Shown: positions 36,713-49,976, counted from the stretch's first letter. The stretch is 64,000 bases of DNA from Cryptomeria japonica (GCF_030272615.1 NC_081414.1:765870483-765934482); one strand, 5' to 3'. Notes: a model not told the origin generated them from the letters alone. Translations and numbers: made by a program.

Positions 36713-38089
36713 ACATTTTACCCCCACTTTAGTGAGTATGTCTATGCTGAGAGATGTGAAGCTAAAGTAGAGGAAGATAAAAAGTTATGATGGGAAAGTA
36801 TAACTTCATCGATCAGACAAGGTTTTCCCCAGTGAAACAAAGCTGAGATTTTGAAATAGATATTGTTAACTGATACATTGCAAACATGCTAGCTGAAAAA
36901 TAACATGTCAGATGGTAAGATGAAGGATAGATTTAGATGGATGATAAGATAGTATAACATAAATGAACCTCTCTTTGGAGGAAAGCCCCTTATTATGAAA
37001 AAGATACAAGATAAGAAGCTACCCTGATATTAGATGCATCATTATGGATATCAAAGTTTATTATGCTAGATAGCCATATGATAGGACGATGATATATGTC
37101 AGTATCGGTAACATATGATAGGGAGAAATTTTACCGGCATGCGTAGCAATACGGTAGATAGCCATGCAATTGAGCGATCAAAGATAGTTTTGATAAGTAG
37201 TCGATTGGCCCCTACCAAGGCAAAAAAAAGAGATAGGTCAAATGGTTTGGCCCCCATTGAGAAAAAAAAGATCAAGTGGTTTGGCCTCCACCTAGGCAAA
37301 CATGATAAGTAAAAGATCAAGTAGTTTGCCCCACCTAGGAAAACATAAAAAGGTGATCGAAAAGAAAAATAAATGCAAGAAGCTAAAAGAAAAAATGCAA
37401 ATATGATGGCCCCCCCTTAGAATAATATGCATGAAAGGCATGTTATTCTAAGGAGAAGAGCAGTTGTGGCACACCGACATAGATAGATGTTTTCATGGGA
37501 TTCTACATGTAGCTAGTGACACATAAATGTCCACAACATAAAAATTGAAATGCAAGAGGATAGGGGAATCCAATAGTTTGGCATCAGAACTCATAGTAGT
37601 GATAAGAGATATTCAATACAACTACAAGATGGATATATCGTCATAGCGCAAAATTTCTTGGATATGAAGAAGAGAACATGAAGAAAAATATGAAAATAAA
37701 AATTCGAGTTCAACATGGAAGAAGGCCCACAATGTCCCCAACGCTTTTCATTGTCCCTTAATATCGAAAAACCAAGATACAATAGATAGAATAAGTAGAG
37801 AGACAACTAGAAGAAGATGTACGACAAAAAAATCCCATATTGGAGCACCTACAGAGTAACTCGGGTCCTTCAAGAGAGCATAACAAATAAAGATAATCAA
37901 CTTCCCATATCTAGGTACCTATTAAGTAACCTAGGTCCTCTAGGAGGGAACAAACATATAAAGCAAGAATGGGGGAACACAATGAAACACACACACACAC
38001 AAAAAGATGGAGGTAAGAGATAATTACCCTAAATATCATCCCATAGGAGATCATTATCCTCTCAATCTAGATTATAGGGAGAAGGAGAA

Positions 38090-39440
38090 TGAACTCAGAG
38101 AGGGACCACCGCAAGATCTTCACTAGGTGCCTCACCAGCAGTGAGGGCAAGGGATGATGTAGAATCAACATCTGCATCCATGGGCTCAGAGGAGGAAAGA
38201 GTCAACGATCGCATGAAGATCGTAGATAAGGCCAAGATGTCCTCCATGTTGTTTAACAAGCAAGCATCCATAGAGGAAGAAGGTGACTCACATAGAGAGG
38301 ATGAGATGACAACAAGATTGTTGGCCTCTAGAAGAGGGGCAATGACAAACTCAGGAGAAGGCGAGGCCTTCTTAATCATGCACATATAAATAGGCAAACC
38401 AACAAGCACTGAAACAAGCATATAAGAGGGTGAGGAAAAAACCTATGAGGATTTCTGCCATCAAAAATCTAGAATGAGGCCCTTCTGAAGCTTGCATTTG
38501 GGTCAGACAAGGGAAGCAAATCTCTAATCAATAGTAGCAGGCTGAAGGACTCCAGGTAAGCTTTGATGTTGGAATGGCTATGCAACAGGGGGAGAAAATA
38601 AAGTTGCATTAGGAACCACCTATGTATGAAACATATCAATGGGTCAGGACAATAGAGGTATGTATGACAAAGAGGTAATGAGGGGTAACTCCAAAGAAGG
38701 AGTGATGAAAACCTGCACCCATTTAGGGGGAGGCTCATGAATAGGCCCTGAAGTAGCAAGAAACAAAACCAAAGATGATACTAGAACAAGACCACCTAGT
38801 AAAATAGAAGTTGAGGCAATATGAGTGTTTGTTGAAGATGCACCAGCAGAGTGTAAAGCAGCCTGGCGCTCATGGGCTTTGGCCAATTGAAAATGTTTAT
38901 GCTCAAACGCATGTTGATTACAAAAAAGATGAGGGTTGACTAGTGAAGCTCAAGAGGACTCAGGAGCATCATGCTCCATGGGAGAGGCCTTTGGAATCAT
39001 GTTAGGGACAAGAAGAGGCCCAACTGATGGAACAAGAGGTGCATTCAAAATAGGCATAACATTGATAGATACTGGTGCTAGACTTCACTTCGTGTGGGGA
39101 GTAGTGAGAGGAATAGAAGGAGTTGATGCAAGCTGAGAAACATGAGAGGACTACTTCCCTTTCTCATAGTGAGAAGGCTGAGGGATATCAGCCATGATCG
39201 AGAGCTCGAAGGGAGGGCGAGCCGCAAACTTTGACAATACAGAGTCCTTTCCCTTGTCTGCAGTTGGTGTAGTTATAGGAACATAAGACACCATTGGAGG
39301 CTATGTAGTCCTTGGTGGATGAAATGGTCTATTCAAAGGAAGAGGCTTAGCCCCGACTCTCGATGATGAGGGGACATGGGGCACTACCCGCTCTAACATG
39401 AGAATAGATAGAGAAGAGGTTGATGTAGGAAGAGGTAATG
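38090..39440 (-). pseudogene. Gypsy-2 degenerate Pro/Ser-rich reading frame
   Basis: Translating the minus strand gives low-complexity, Pro/Ser/Thr-rich protein (VPHVPSSSRVGAKPLPL, ARPPFELSIMADIPQ, SLAPVSINVMPILNAPLVP, ALSTIFMRSLTLSSSEPMD) interrupted mostly by TAG codons where Gln would fit, with at least one frame change. It follows the protease where a reverse transcriptase would be expected, but no RT motif is present. Function unknown. Confidence 0.5.
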
Positions 39441-39486
39441 AATAACTAAGCTAACCCAATTTAGGGCCTAACTCCCCTGTCTTATA

Positions 39487-40023
39487 CTAACAATATGTGA
39501 GATACATCAAATTACCAAAAGGAAGCATAGGCCCCATTGGAGTAGGCAAAACATGGTCTAGCGAAAAATCCCCAAGGCCTACTAGGTTTTGATATCCATT
39601 ATCATTAATGAGATGCATCAAACCATCATGAGAGAGCTTAAGACATTTATGAATTACTGAAGGAACCAATTCCATAGAAATCAACCAGAGAATAGCTAAT
39701 TTAGCTCGAAATAGGTCCAACTTGAGAATGATGAGAAATGTAGAAGATACCACCTTGGGTCCCATGAGGACCGTCAAGGTGATTCTACCCAAAGAACAGA
39801 TAGAAACATCATCATGTTTTCTTAGGGTTGCTTGAAATTCATCATATGCAGGTTTATGCCAACCATTCAAGAATAGAGTTTCCTTTGTGATAACATCGAC
39901 TCTAAAGGATGGGTCAACCATCACACACGTGACAGTTTGACCATTCATCTTAGCAGGGATGTACAAAGGAGCAGGCTCTCCATAGTACAGGGCATGCAAA
40001 GGGGTGAAAGACATGTCAGACAT
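39487..40023 (-). pseudogene. Gypsy-2 retropepsin-like protease
   Basis: 178 codons. The block PLYIPAKMNGQTVTCVMVDP followed by DVITKETL matches the Tat-type aspartic protease pattern (substrate flap preceded by LLDPGSSVNIITEETL). The catalytic DSG/DPG-type triplet reads DPS. Downstream SSTFLIILKLDLFRAKLAI, LVPSVIHKCLKL and HDGLMHLIND fit the usual end of this domain. It would cut the Gag polyprotein; the altered active-site triplet suggests it is inactive or diverged. Confidence 0.7.
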
Positions 40024-40029
40024 CTTCTG

Positions 40030-40713
40030 CTTCTGGCTAGGAGGTTAAAAAATAGGAGCGATGGTGACCATGTTCATAAATGAACCATCATTCGAAGAAG
40101 GATCCGATGCAAAAATGAAATTTGTCAAATGCAAGGGAAATGGATAGGTGTAGCTATGAAAATCCTTGTTAGTTTGATCAACAAATTTGATCAACTTATG
40201 TTTCCTCTCATCCACTTTAATCACCCCACTATTGATGTGGTCTTAGATAATATTCTGAAGATGATAATATCGCTCAGTGTCATGACTAGGTACGCAATGG
40301 TAATAATAAAAAATTAACCCATCATACCAGTGTGGATAGGGTCTATTATCAAGCAACAGTCAAACTTTGAGAAGGGTAATCAAATTATATTTTAATAATC
40401 ACTGCATAGTGCTCAAGTAAGAATCATTCAATTTGGTGAAGGCTCTATTTTGTCATGATCCTTACAGGACAACCACAACATTAGTGACAACCTTGTTCTT
40501 TCTATACCCTTCTATGGATGTGCCTATGAAAAACCTACAACAAGAGTTCAAGGTATAATCTTCAAACTAAGTCATGGTGTGCTGGTAGTCTGTAAGTGTG
40601 GAGCCCATACTAGCAAAGTTCTGGTAACGATTAAGAGATAGTTGCTCCCTCAATACCAACTGTAGATTGCTGATGAACATCCTCTGTAGATAGCTATCTG
40701 ATAGGACAAAGGG
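40030..40713 (-). pseudogene. Gypsy-2 gag, C-terminal part (left of Copia-2)
   Basis: The minus strand from 40713 reads DSYLQRMFISNLQLVLREQL and NRYQNFASMGSTLTDYQ, the conserved end of the Retrotrans_gag domain. It continues, after frame breaks, as HDTERYYHLQNII (damaged zinc knuckle/linker) and KVDERKHKLIKFVDQ toward the protease. It joins directly to 48509 when Copia-2 and one GATTC copy are removed. Confidence 0.72.
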
Positions 40714-40718
40714 GATTC

Positions 40719-42263
40719 TGTTGGCATTTGACATTATAACAGACAATGGGAGATTGTTGGCATTTCAATAAGGATATTGAGAAGGTTGTTGATGATTATG
40801 GATATAACTGATTAAGGATGTTTACTGTCTTGATATTATTATTTTGTCATTGATGTCAAGAAATTGATTTTCTAATTCAATATGATGTTGCCATATCTTA
40901 AGAAGTATGATTTGAAGAGTATAAAGATGTCGGTAAAAGACACAAAAAGAATATGATGAATAAGGGGATGAATAAGGTATTCAATGGGCAACTATTACCG
41001 AGTCAGACAATGATGAGATCATGATGTTTAGATTGTTTTAACATCATACATATGTTGTAAATTGTAAGGTTAATACTATACTTTGTTACCGAGCAAAGAA
41101 CCTAGTCGGTAAACCCTAAGGAACCTAGTCAATAAACCCTAAGGTTATCGCTATCGGTTAATGAAGGCAGAATGTCTACCGAGTAAAGTTTAGTATTTAT
41201 CGAGTTGTTACCGAGTTGTAACTGAGCTGTAACAGAATACATTAAATGGTTACATGCATTATTTAATGAAGGAAGCTGATGAGCCGGAACTGATTAAATG
41301 ATTGGTATGCCATGCATGAAGTTTGTTAATGAATCTATGGCAAAGGAAAATCGGCATGAAGATCTACAACTCAGATTGAACCGCAATACCCTAGCACAAG
41401 TTCCAAGAAATGTATGCAAGTTCCAAGACAGGGTAAAACATTTTCAGATCGAAGGATACATTGAACCTGGTCAAAGTTTGAAGATCTGATGGCTATGATT
41501 GATCATGGGAAATGTGATCAAGGAGATTAAGCGGTTGGCTAATTGTTTATAAATAGGGAACTATTGATAAACAATGTATGCGGGCAAATGTATGCACAGG
41601 GATGCTACATAGTGATTACCAAGCACAGAAGCTTGAAGACTTGTCTGAATAACAAAGTATAGAAGCCCAGCAAATGGACAAGATTAGTTCTATATCTAGA
41701 TTGTATTGAGCAAATAAGAATCTACTTTATCATTTTAGATGTGAAGTTGCAGATAGATTTTTATTACTGTTATTTTGTGAAAGTGACAGAAAATCTCTTA
41801 ACTAAGTGGACTTAACATTCTTATTTGTAAAACCCTCTAGCAAGGTGACATTCTGATTGAGTGTTTGAAATCCTTTAACAAGGTCACTTCTAACAAGGTG
41901 AAGATCCTAACAGATTTGAGGGAAATCCCTTAACCGGGTCACATCTAGCAATGTGTTTGTAATCTTTGACAGGATTTTCTTTTAACTGAGCATACTCTAG
42001 AAGAGTATATTTCTTAGTGGGTCCGAAATCCCATAGTGGTTTTTCCCTATTTGGGTTTCCACGTTAAATCTAGTGTTATGAGATTTATGATGTTTATATG
42101 CTTTTGAGTTTGCATGTTTAGCGGTTTTGGTTATATTACTGAAGTATATGTTACCGAGGTTGAATTTGATATTTTATGGAAGATTAAGTTTGTATGATTC
42201 ACCCTCCCCCTCTCATCTTGTTGACTATTGGATCTGTACTTACATTAAGTATCAGAACTATCA
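40719..42263 (+). repeat. Copia-2 5' LTR
   Basis: 1545 bp from TGTTGGCATTTGAC to AACTATCA. It contains short internal repeats: CCTAGTC..AAACCCTAAGG twice near 41100-41140 and (T/A)ACCGAGTTGTTACCGAG-type triplets at 41195-41232. Near its start (40747-40767) a copy of the polypurine-tract/LTR-start junction GGGAGATTGTTGGCATTT is embedded. Confidence 0.95.
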
Positions 42264-42265
42264 AT

Positions 42266-42277
42266 TGGTATCAGAGC
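42266..42277 (+). other. Copia-2 primer-binding site (initiator-Met tRNA)
   Basis: TGGTATCAGAGC, two bases after the LTR end CTATCA. Exact match to the plant Copia primer-binding core. Confidence 0.93.
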
Positions 42278-42285
42278 TTTAGACT

Positions 42286-45200
42286 GTGGAAGAAAAGTTT
42301 AAAGGTACTTTAGGCAAAGATCCAAAGATGTATAAGAGGGATGCACTGAAGCTGAACAAGTCAAGTTTCTCTACATGGCAGAAAAGCATGAAGTTGCACC
42401 TATCCGGAGTTGGAGAATATGCTATATATTATCTGGAGAATGATTTCATCACACCAAGCACCTATCCATTGACAATGGAAGAGATAAAGGCAAAAAAAGA
42501 ACATATCCAAGCAATGATTGAAATAACATCTGCATTGACCGACTCTGAGTTTAATGATCTAGAAGGCTACAATGATGCAAAGGCTATGTGGGATAAGCTG
42601 ATATCAATATATGGAGGAGATGAACATGTTCAGAGAGAAAAAGTAGATAGTCTAAGAGGACAACTTGAATCTATGAGGATGAATGAAGGTGATAACATAA
42701 CTCAGTACAGTAAAAGACTAAAGGAGATTGTCAATCAAATCAAAGGAGCAGGTGGAACTATTGAAGAAAAAGATATAACAAGTAAGTTGTTAAGAACCCT
42801 TCTATCAGCTTATGCAATCTGAGTCTCTACAATCAATGAATTGAGGTATGTACCTAATATGCCATTTTCTTTAAATGCTACTATTGGTAAGCTACATGCA
42901 TTTGAGTTAAGTAACTTTGATAACAGTGGATCTTTGGTAAATAAAGTTGAATATGCATTTAGTTCTTTTCATCTTTATGAATCTAATGATTACAATGAAA
43001 GAAAGTATAAGTACTCTGAAGGAGATCACAGTGGAGCAAGTGAAAGATTTCATAAGAACATAGAAGAAGTACACAAACTGTATGAGGAAATCAAAAAGCA
43101 GGAAGAGTTTGAAGCACTATTAGCTAGAAGTTTACCGAGAGGCAAAGGTAAGTATAAAGGAAAACTACCTTTGAAATGTTTTAATTGTGATAAAATAGGA
43201 CATATGGCTTCTAACTATCCTACAAAGATTCTACTGAAAAGAGAGATTACTGAGATGATAGATAGAAAGACAATCATTACAGAGGACACCGAGACTTCAG
43301 AAGAAGAGATAGAAAGACATGCTTAATAGCTGATGAGGAATCCAATGATGATAAATCAGATGAAACTGATATAGAGGAAGTAGTTTATGTGGCTATCAAA
43401 GATGGATCAGATGAAGAAAGGTATGAAGAAAAAGCCCTAATATCTCACATAAATACTAATGATTCTTGGATCATAGATAGTGGATGCTCACATCATATGA
43501 TAGGAGATAAACACAAGTTTGTTATGTTAGAAGATTATGATGGAGGCTATGTAAGATTTGGTAATGATACACCATGTCCAGTGAAAGGTAAAGGATCTAT
43601 AATACTTCTTGACAATGCAATATGCAATGATGTTTATTGGGTTGAAGGTTTGAAATACAATTTGTTGAGTGTAGCACAGCTAAACAATACAAGTTACCGA
43701 ATATAATTTTAGAAGGGAATTGTCAAAGTTCATGACAAGAATGGAAAGTTAGCTACTACCAAGACACAAACAAGAGGTAACACATTTCACCTTGACTCAA
43801 CTTGGAACAAGTGTCTGTATGCAAAGATAGATGATACCTGGTTATGGCATAAAAGGTTTTGTCATGTAAATTTTGATAATCTGATCAAAATAAGTAAGAA
43901 GCATCGAGTAAGAGGTCTACCGAGTCTTGAAAAGCCTGAGAATGCTATGTGTCGAGGATGCCAGATGGGTAAGATGACAAGATCAAGCTTTACAAGTAAG
44001 TCTTACACTTCTAAGGGAATTTTAGATCTTGTGCACAGTGATCTTTGTGGTCCTATGAAAGTTCAAAGTTATTATGGTGATAAATATTTCATATTATTTG
44101 TGGATGACTATTCAAGGATGATGTCAGTAATGTTTTTAAAAGAAAAATCAGAAGCTTTTCAAATGTTTAAATGGTACAAGGCAAGAGTTGAAAATGAAAC
44201 AGGAAGACAACTGAAATGTCTTAGATCAGATAGAGGAGGAGAGTTCACATCTGATGAGTTCAACTTATTCTGCAATGATCATGGTATTAAAAGACAAGTC
44301 TCTGCACCGAGAACTCCACAGCAAAATGGAATAGCTAAGAGAAGAAACAGATATATTGTGGATTGTGCCAAAACCCTGATGATTGAAAAGAAAGTGCCAC
44401 AAACATTTTGGAGAGAAGCAATAAGCACAACAGTTTACACCCTGAACCGAGTACAACTGAAGAAAGGTACTTTGAAGACACCATATGAAATTTGGTATGA
44501 CAAGAAACCTAATGTAAGATATTTAAAATCTTTGGAAGTAGATGCTATGTACACAAAGATGATAGAAATGGCAAGTTTGATCAGAAAAGTGAAGAAGGAA
44601 CATTTCTAGGTTATTCTTCTAGAAGCAAAGCATTTAAATGTCTGATCAAATCATCTAACAAAATAGTAGAAAGTGCAAATGTGAAAATTGATGAATTTGC
44701 AGAAAGAAATGATGAAGGAAATTCCAAAGAACCAAAAGATTATGATGGATTTGTCTATGTTCAACCGACAAGTCCTACCAAGAAAAGTGTTGAAGAAAAT
44801 GAAGAAAATATCCAGTTACCGAGTGATGAAGAAGATCATAAAGAGCCTACTGAGCTTGTATTAGCCAAGTATGTCAGAAGACATCATGCACCAAGTCATA
44901 TTATAGGAGATAAGGATGATCCAGTGATGACAAGGAACAAACTGAGACAAAACACATGTCTGATATCTGAATTTGAACCGAGAATAGTGAAAGAGGCATT
45001 TAACAGTGAAGATTGGATAAATGCTATGACAGAAGAGATTGATCAAATCAAGAAGAATGACACATGGACACTAGACCCAAGACCGAAGGACAAAAATGTA
45101 ATCGGTACAAAGTGGATTTTCAGAAACAAGCTAAATGAAAAAGGAGAGGTCATTCAAAATAAAGCAAGACTAGTTTGCAAAGGTTATGCTCAAGAAGAAG

Positions 45201-46508
45201 GAATTTATTATGGTGAAACTTTTGCACCTATGGCTAGACTTGAAGGAGTAAGAACATTGTTGACATATGCTGCTTTCAAAAATTTCAAGGTATATCAAAT
45301 GGATGTCAAATCTGCATTTCTAAATGGAATATTAGAAGAAGAGTTTTTATTGAACAGCCTAAAGGATTTGTTGAAGACAATAATAAAGATCAGGTATATA
45401 AATTGAACAAAGCATTATATGGTCTGAAGAAAGCACCTAGAGCATGGTATGAAAGATTGCACTCTTATTTGATTAAGATTGGTTTTATAAGGACAAGTGA
45501 GAACATAAATATGTACATGAAGAATGGTGAAAATGGAATACCGATCTCAGCCATATTTGTTGATGATATTATATTTTGTGAAAATGACTCTTTATGCAAG
45601 AACTTTGGAAATGAAATGAGCACAGAATTTGAGATGTCATTAATTGGTGAGATAAAGTATTCTATAGGTTTACAGATACTGCAAATGAAAAATGAGATTT
45701 TCATTACTCAATCCAAGTACATAAAGGAAATCTTGAAGAAATTTGGAATGGAGGATTCAAAACTAGTAAGTACTCCTATGACTACCAACTGTAAATTATC
45801 AAAGAATGATGAATCTACATCTATTGATGAGACACTTTACTGATCCATGATTGGAAAGCCACAATATGTTGTTCACAGCAGACCAGACATAGCACATGCA
45901 GTAGGTATAGTTGCAAGATTCTCTACAAATCCTAAGGAAACACACATGACAGCAATCAAAAGAATTTTTAGATACTTGAAAGGCAAAGAGGATTATGGCT
46001 TAGTATATCAGAAAGGAAATGATTTTGATTTAAAAGTTTATACTGATGCTGATTGGGCAAGCAACATTGATGATAGGAAAAACACAAGTGGAGGATCTTT
46101 CTTTTTAGGAGAAAGACTAGTGAGTTGGCTTAGCAAGAAACAAGGATGTGTTTCATAGTCAACAGCAGAAGCTGAATACGTTGCTGCAGCATTGAATTGT
46201 ACCAACATTGCATGGATAAAACAACTGTTGGAAGGTATAAATGAGAAAGTTATGGAGCCAGTAACTATATTCTGTGACAATACTAGTGCCATTAACATTT
46301 CAAAAAATCATGTTATGCACTCTAAGACAAAGCACATCTCTGTCAAATATCATTATCTTAGAGAAGAAGCTCAAGAGAAGAAGTGGTGTTGGAGTATGTT
46401 AGCACAAAGGAACAAATAGCAGATATCTTCACCAAACCACTGCCAAGTGACACTTTTGAATATCTCAGAAGTAAGTTAGGGGTCCTACCCCTATCTTCTA
46501 CTCACTGA
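42286..46508 (+). pseudogene. Copia-2 gag-pol polyprotein, frameshifted
   Basis: Gag (from 42286, now GTG) has WQKSMKLHLSGVGEYA, AKAMWDKLISIYGG and YSKRLKEIVNQI. The zinc knuckle near 43180 reads CFNCDKIGHMASNY, its last Cys replaced by Tyr. Protease WIIDSGCSHHM is near 43470, integrase (DLCGPMKVQSYYGDKYF, LFVDDYSRMM, SDRGGEFTS, TPQQNGIAKR) at 43950-44600, reverse transcriptase ([21 protein letters not shown]) at 45290-45580, and RNase H (STAEAEYVAA, HSKTKHISVKYHYL) at 46160-46360, ending LSSTH near 46508. Stops include 42820 (Arg CGA to TGA fits), 43704 and 43710, 45841 and 46156. Frameshifts occur near 43330, 44528 (one A lost from an A-run), 45340 and 46380. Confidence 0.92.
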
Positions 46509-46958
46509 TCGAGTTCAGTGAAAGCATCAATTCGATGACTCTATCGAATATCTTTTAGGAGTTGATGCTGATTTACACACTTTAGGATGTTTTCTAAAGG
46601 TGTATAGGAAATAATGTAGGATACAATACAGGGAATAGGAATTGAAGACAAATGCTCTGACCGAGACTAAGTTGACACATTATAGTAGGAATTCACTTCA
46701 TACAGGAAGAAATTATGTTTTAGTTCTTTACTTTTTGGCATTGTTGTCAAAGGGGGAGAAGACTGGAGAAGACTGGAGAAGACTGAAGAAGATTGAAGGA
46801 AAAAGAGGGAGAAGACTGGAGAAAAGAGGAGAAGTCTAATGTATGGGGGAGAATTCTGATGACAGCAAGAGAGCATTTTAGCATTTCAGAATCACAGCAA
46901 TCTGAATCTTTTTAAGGTCAAATCAATTGGTGTTGCCATCAATTCCAAAGAGGGAGAT
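46509..46958 (+). other. Copia-2 3' untranslated region with purine-rich tract
   Basis: Between the pol end and the 3' LTR. A G/A-rich stretch at 46750-46860 repeats GGAGAAGACT several times. The polypurine tract AAAGAGGGAGAT (about 46947-46958) abuts the 3' LTR. Confidence 0.8.
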
Positions 46959-48503
46959 TGTTGGCATTTGACATTATAACAGACAATGGGAGATTTTTGG
47001 CATTTCAATAAGGATATTGAGAAGGTTGTTGATGATTATGGATATAACTGATTAAGGATGTTTACTGTCTTGATATTATTATTTTGTCATTGATGTCAAG
47101 AAATTGATTTTCTAATTCAGTATGATGTTGCCATATCTTAAGAAGTATGATTTGAAGAGTATAAAGATGTCGGTAAAAGACACAGAAAGAATATGATGAA
47201 TAAGGGGATGAATAAGGTATTCAATGGGCAACTATTACCGAGCCAGACAATGATGAGATCATGATGTTTAGATTGTTTTAACATCATACATATGTTGTAA
47301 ATTGTAAGGTTAATACTATACTATGTTACTGAGCAAAGAACCTAGTCAATAAACCCTAAGGAACCTAGTTGGTAAACCCTAAGGTTATACCTATTGGTTA
47401 ATGAAGGCAGAATGTCTATCGAGTGAAGTTTAGTATTTACCGAGTTGTTACCGAGTTGTAACCGAGCTGTAATAGAATACATTAAATGGTTACATGCGTT
47501 ATTTAATGAAGGAAGCTGATGAGCTAGAATTGATTAAATGATTGGTATGTCGTGCATGAAGTTTGTTAATGAATCTATGGCAAAGGAAAATCGGCATGAA
47601 GATCTACAGCTTAGATTGAACTGCAATACCCTAGTACAAGTTCCAAGAAATGTATGCAAGTTCCAAGGCAGGGTAAAACATTTTTAGATCGAAGGATACA
47701 TTGAACCTGGTCAAAGTTTGAAGATTTGATGGCTATGATTGATCATGGGAAATGAGATCAAGGACATTAAGCGGTTGGCTAATTGTTTATAAATAGGGAA
47801 CTATTGATAAACAATGTATGTAGGCAAATGTATGCACAGGGATGCTACATAGTGATTACCAAGCACAGAAGCTTGAAGAATTGTTTGAATAACAGAGTAT
47901 AGAAGCCCAACAGATGGACAAGATTAGTTCTATGTCTAGATTGTATTGAGCAAATAAGAATTTGCTTTAGCATTTTAGATGTGAAGTTGCAGATGGATTT
48001 TTATTACTGTTATTTTGTGAAAGTGGCAGAAAATCTCTTAACCGGGTGGACTTAATAGTCTTATTTGTAAAACCCTCTAGCAAGGTGACATTCTAATTGA
48101 GTGTTTGAAATCCTTTAACAAGGTCACTTCTAACAAGGTGAAGATCCTAATAGATCTGAGGGAAATCCCTTAACCGGGTCACATCTAGCAATGTGTTTGT
48201 AATCTTTGACAGGATTTTCTTTTAACCGAATATTCTAGAAGAGTATATTTCTTAGTGGGTCTGAAATCCCATAGTGGTTTTTTCCTATTTGGGTTTCCAC
48301 GTTAAATCTAGTGTTATGAGGTTTATGATGTTTATATGCTTTTGAGTTTGCATGTTTAGCAGTTTTGGTTATATTACTGAAGCATATGTTACCGAGGTTG
48401 AATCTGATGTTTTTATGGAAGATTAAGTTTGTATGATTCAGCCCCCCCTCTCTCATCTTGTTGGCTATTGGATCTGTACTTACATTAAGTATCAGAACTA
48501 TAA
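46959..48503 (+). repeat. Copia-2 3' LTR
   Basis: 1545 bp, aligned to the 5' LTR almost without gaps (one 2-bp deletion and two 1-bp insertions near the end). The terminal CA has become AA. Followed by the target duplicate GATTC. Confidence 0.95.
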
Positions 48504-48508
48504 GATTC

Positions 48509-49742
48509 TAGTAGAGATTGATTGATACCTTGAGATTAAATCTCTGATATTTTCATTGGGCTTCTAGTTACAGTGAACAAGGTCACCGATAGTAACCCTA
48601 CTTCCAATGTTAGCTTGAAATTGTCTAAGAAATAGATCCATGAGCTGATCAAAGGTATGAATAGAATGATATGGTAAGGAGCTATACCATTCTAACGTGG
48701 TTCCCTTAAGGAATCATGGGAATAATTTGAGCAACACAAAATCTAGGTTGTGATAGTCACTACACATGGTCATGAAGGAGTCAATGTGCACATTAGGCTT
48801 CCTATCACCATTGAACCTATCAAACTTCAATGATTCTATTGCAGGAGGAAGGATGGTATTTAGGATAGTGATATCAAGGGGACTCTTCCTATAATATGAA
48901 GGCATAGACAATTGACTAGAAGTGAAGGCTAGGTTTGTGAGTTGCAACAACAACTGTCCCATGGTTTGTAAGATGGTGCTTAATACTGAATTAGTGAGTG
49001 GAGGAGGTGGAGGTGGGCTAGATACACCACCATCTCCACCAGTACCTCCAAGAGAACCACCAATAGAACCTGCACTACTGGCAGAGGTAGTACTAGCGCT
49101 GACCATAGAGACCTGAGTTGCGGTAGAGGCAAAGGTCGAACTACTAGAAATACTTGTATACCCCAAGGGAGTGGTCACAGAATTGATGGTAGGGATGGTG
49201 GGCTTAGGGTCAACCATGTGTATTGTTAAACTAGGTATGTCAACACCTAACTGAGAACCACAAATGTTAGACTGGACATCATGCAGGGGTGCATCTGCCA
49301 AGGGTACATGGGTTTTGACAATGATAGATAACGCCCTCAGCATCTCTATACATTTCTTATGTGAGATAAGCATATCTCTAAAAGTATTAACTACACTCCC
49401 AACTTGAGGGAGGACACTCTCTTGGTTGAGGAACCCTTGAAAATCTCTTAGGTTCTCCTCTAGAGACTGAATCTGGTCAAAGTAAATAGTGATAGCGGAA
49501 TCATGGTCAACAATAGGAGAAGGCAACATAGAGTTCATCAAGGAATTGTTATGAGAAATAGTAGCTTGTGAGCCTTCGATGAAAGGTGTCTAGAGAGAAT
49601 AAGAAGGAAAAAGCTTGTTTGAGTTAGACAAAGGGTTTTTGATCATCGCATCAGATAAAGGAGGATTGTAATGTTCAAGAGGGAAACTCCATCTAGATGA
49701 CCTCCTGATTAAGTCTCTTGTGGCAGTCTGGGTCATAAATCT
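48509..49742 (-). pseudogene. Gypsy-2 gag, N-terminal part (right of Copia-2)
   Basis: From MRFMTQTATRDLIRRSS at 49742, through a TAG near 49590, into 49541-48714 with a Ser/Thr/Gly/Pro-rich linker and ESLKFDRFNGDRKPNVHIDS, the start of the Retrotrans_gag domain. After a stop at 48714 the frame goes on as FLKGTTLEWYSSLPYHSI, TFDQLMDLFLRQF and ends in ISRYQSISTRIL at the Copia-2 insertion. The domain assembles virus-like particles in active Gypsy elements. Confidence 0.8.
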
Positions 49743-49976
49743 CATAGACAAGCAGGTCACGACACTCAAACTACACTACAGGGACACAAAGGATCTTGTC
49801 TTCTACTAAAGCTTACTAATTAGAGAGATGAAAAGACAAATGCAAATGCTAGGACAATGAAGCAAACAATATTTTAGATTTTAAAATTTTAGATTTTAAA
49901 TGTATTCAATGAGCTATATGATTAAAGAACGATGTAGATAGAAAACTAAATTTCACATCAGGTTCAGAAATCAACC

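Larger units (their letters stand above)
40719..48503 (+). mobile_element. Copia-2: complete long-LTR Copia element nested in Gypsy-2
   Basis: 7785 bp with two 1545-bp LTRs (40719-42263 and 46959-48503), perfect target duplication GATTC (40714-40718 and 48504-48508), initiator-Met primer-binding site, gag-pol and a polypurine tract. The LTRs differ at roughly 70 positions by eye (about 95% identity), mostly transitions. The long LTR, the GTGGTTTTTCCCTATTTGGG block in it and the wide purine-rich stretch after pol suggest a SIRE/Maximus-like lineage; that assignment is tentative. Gag-pol has at least four frameshifts and several stops. Confidence 0.95.
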
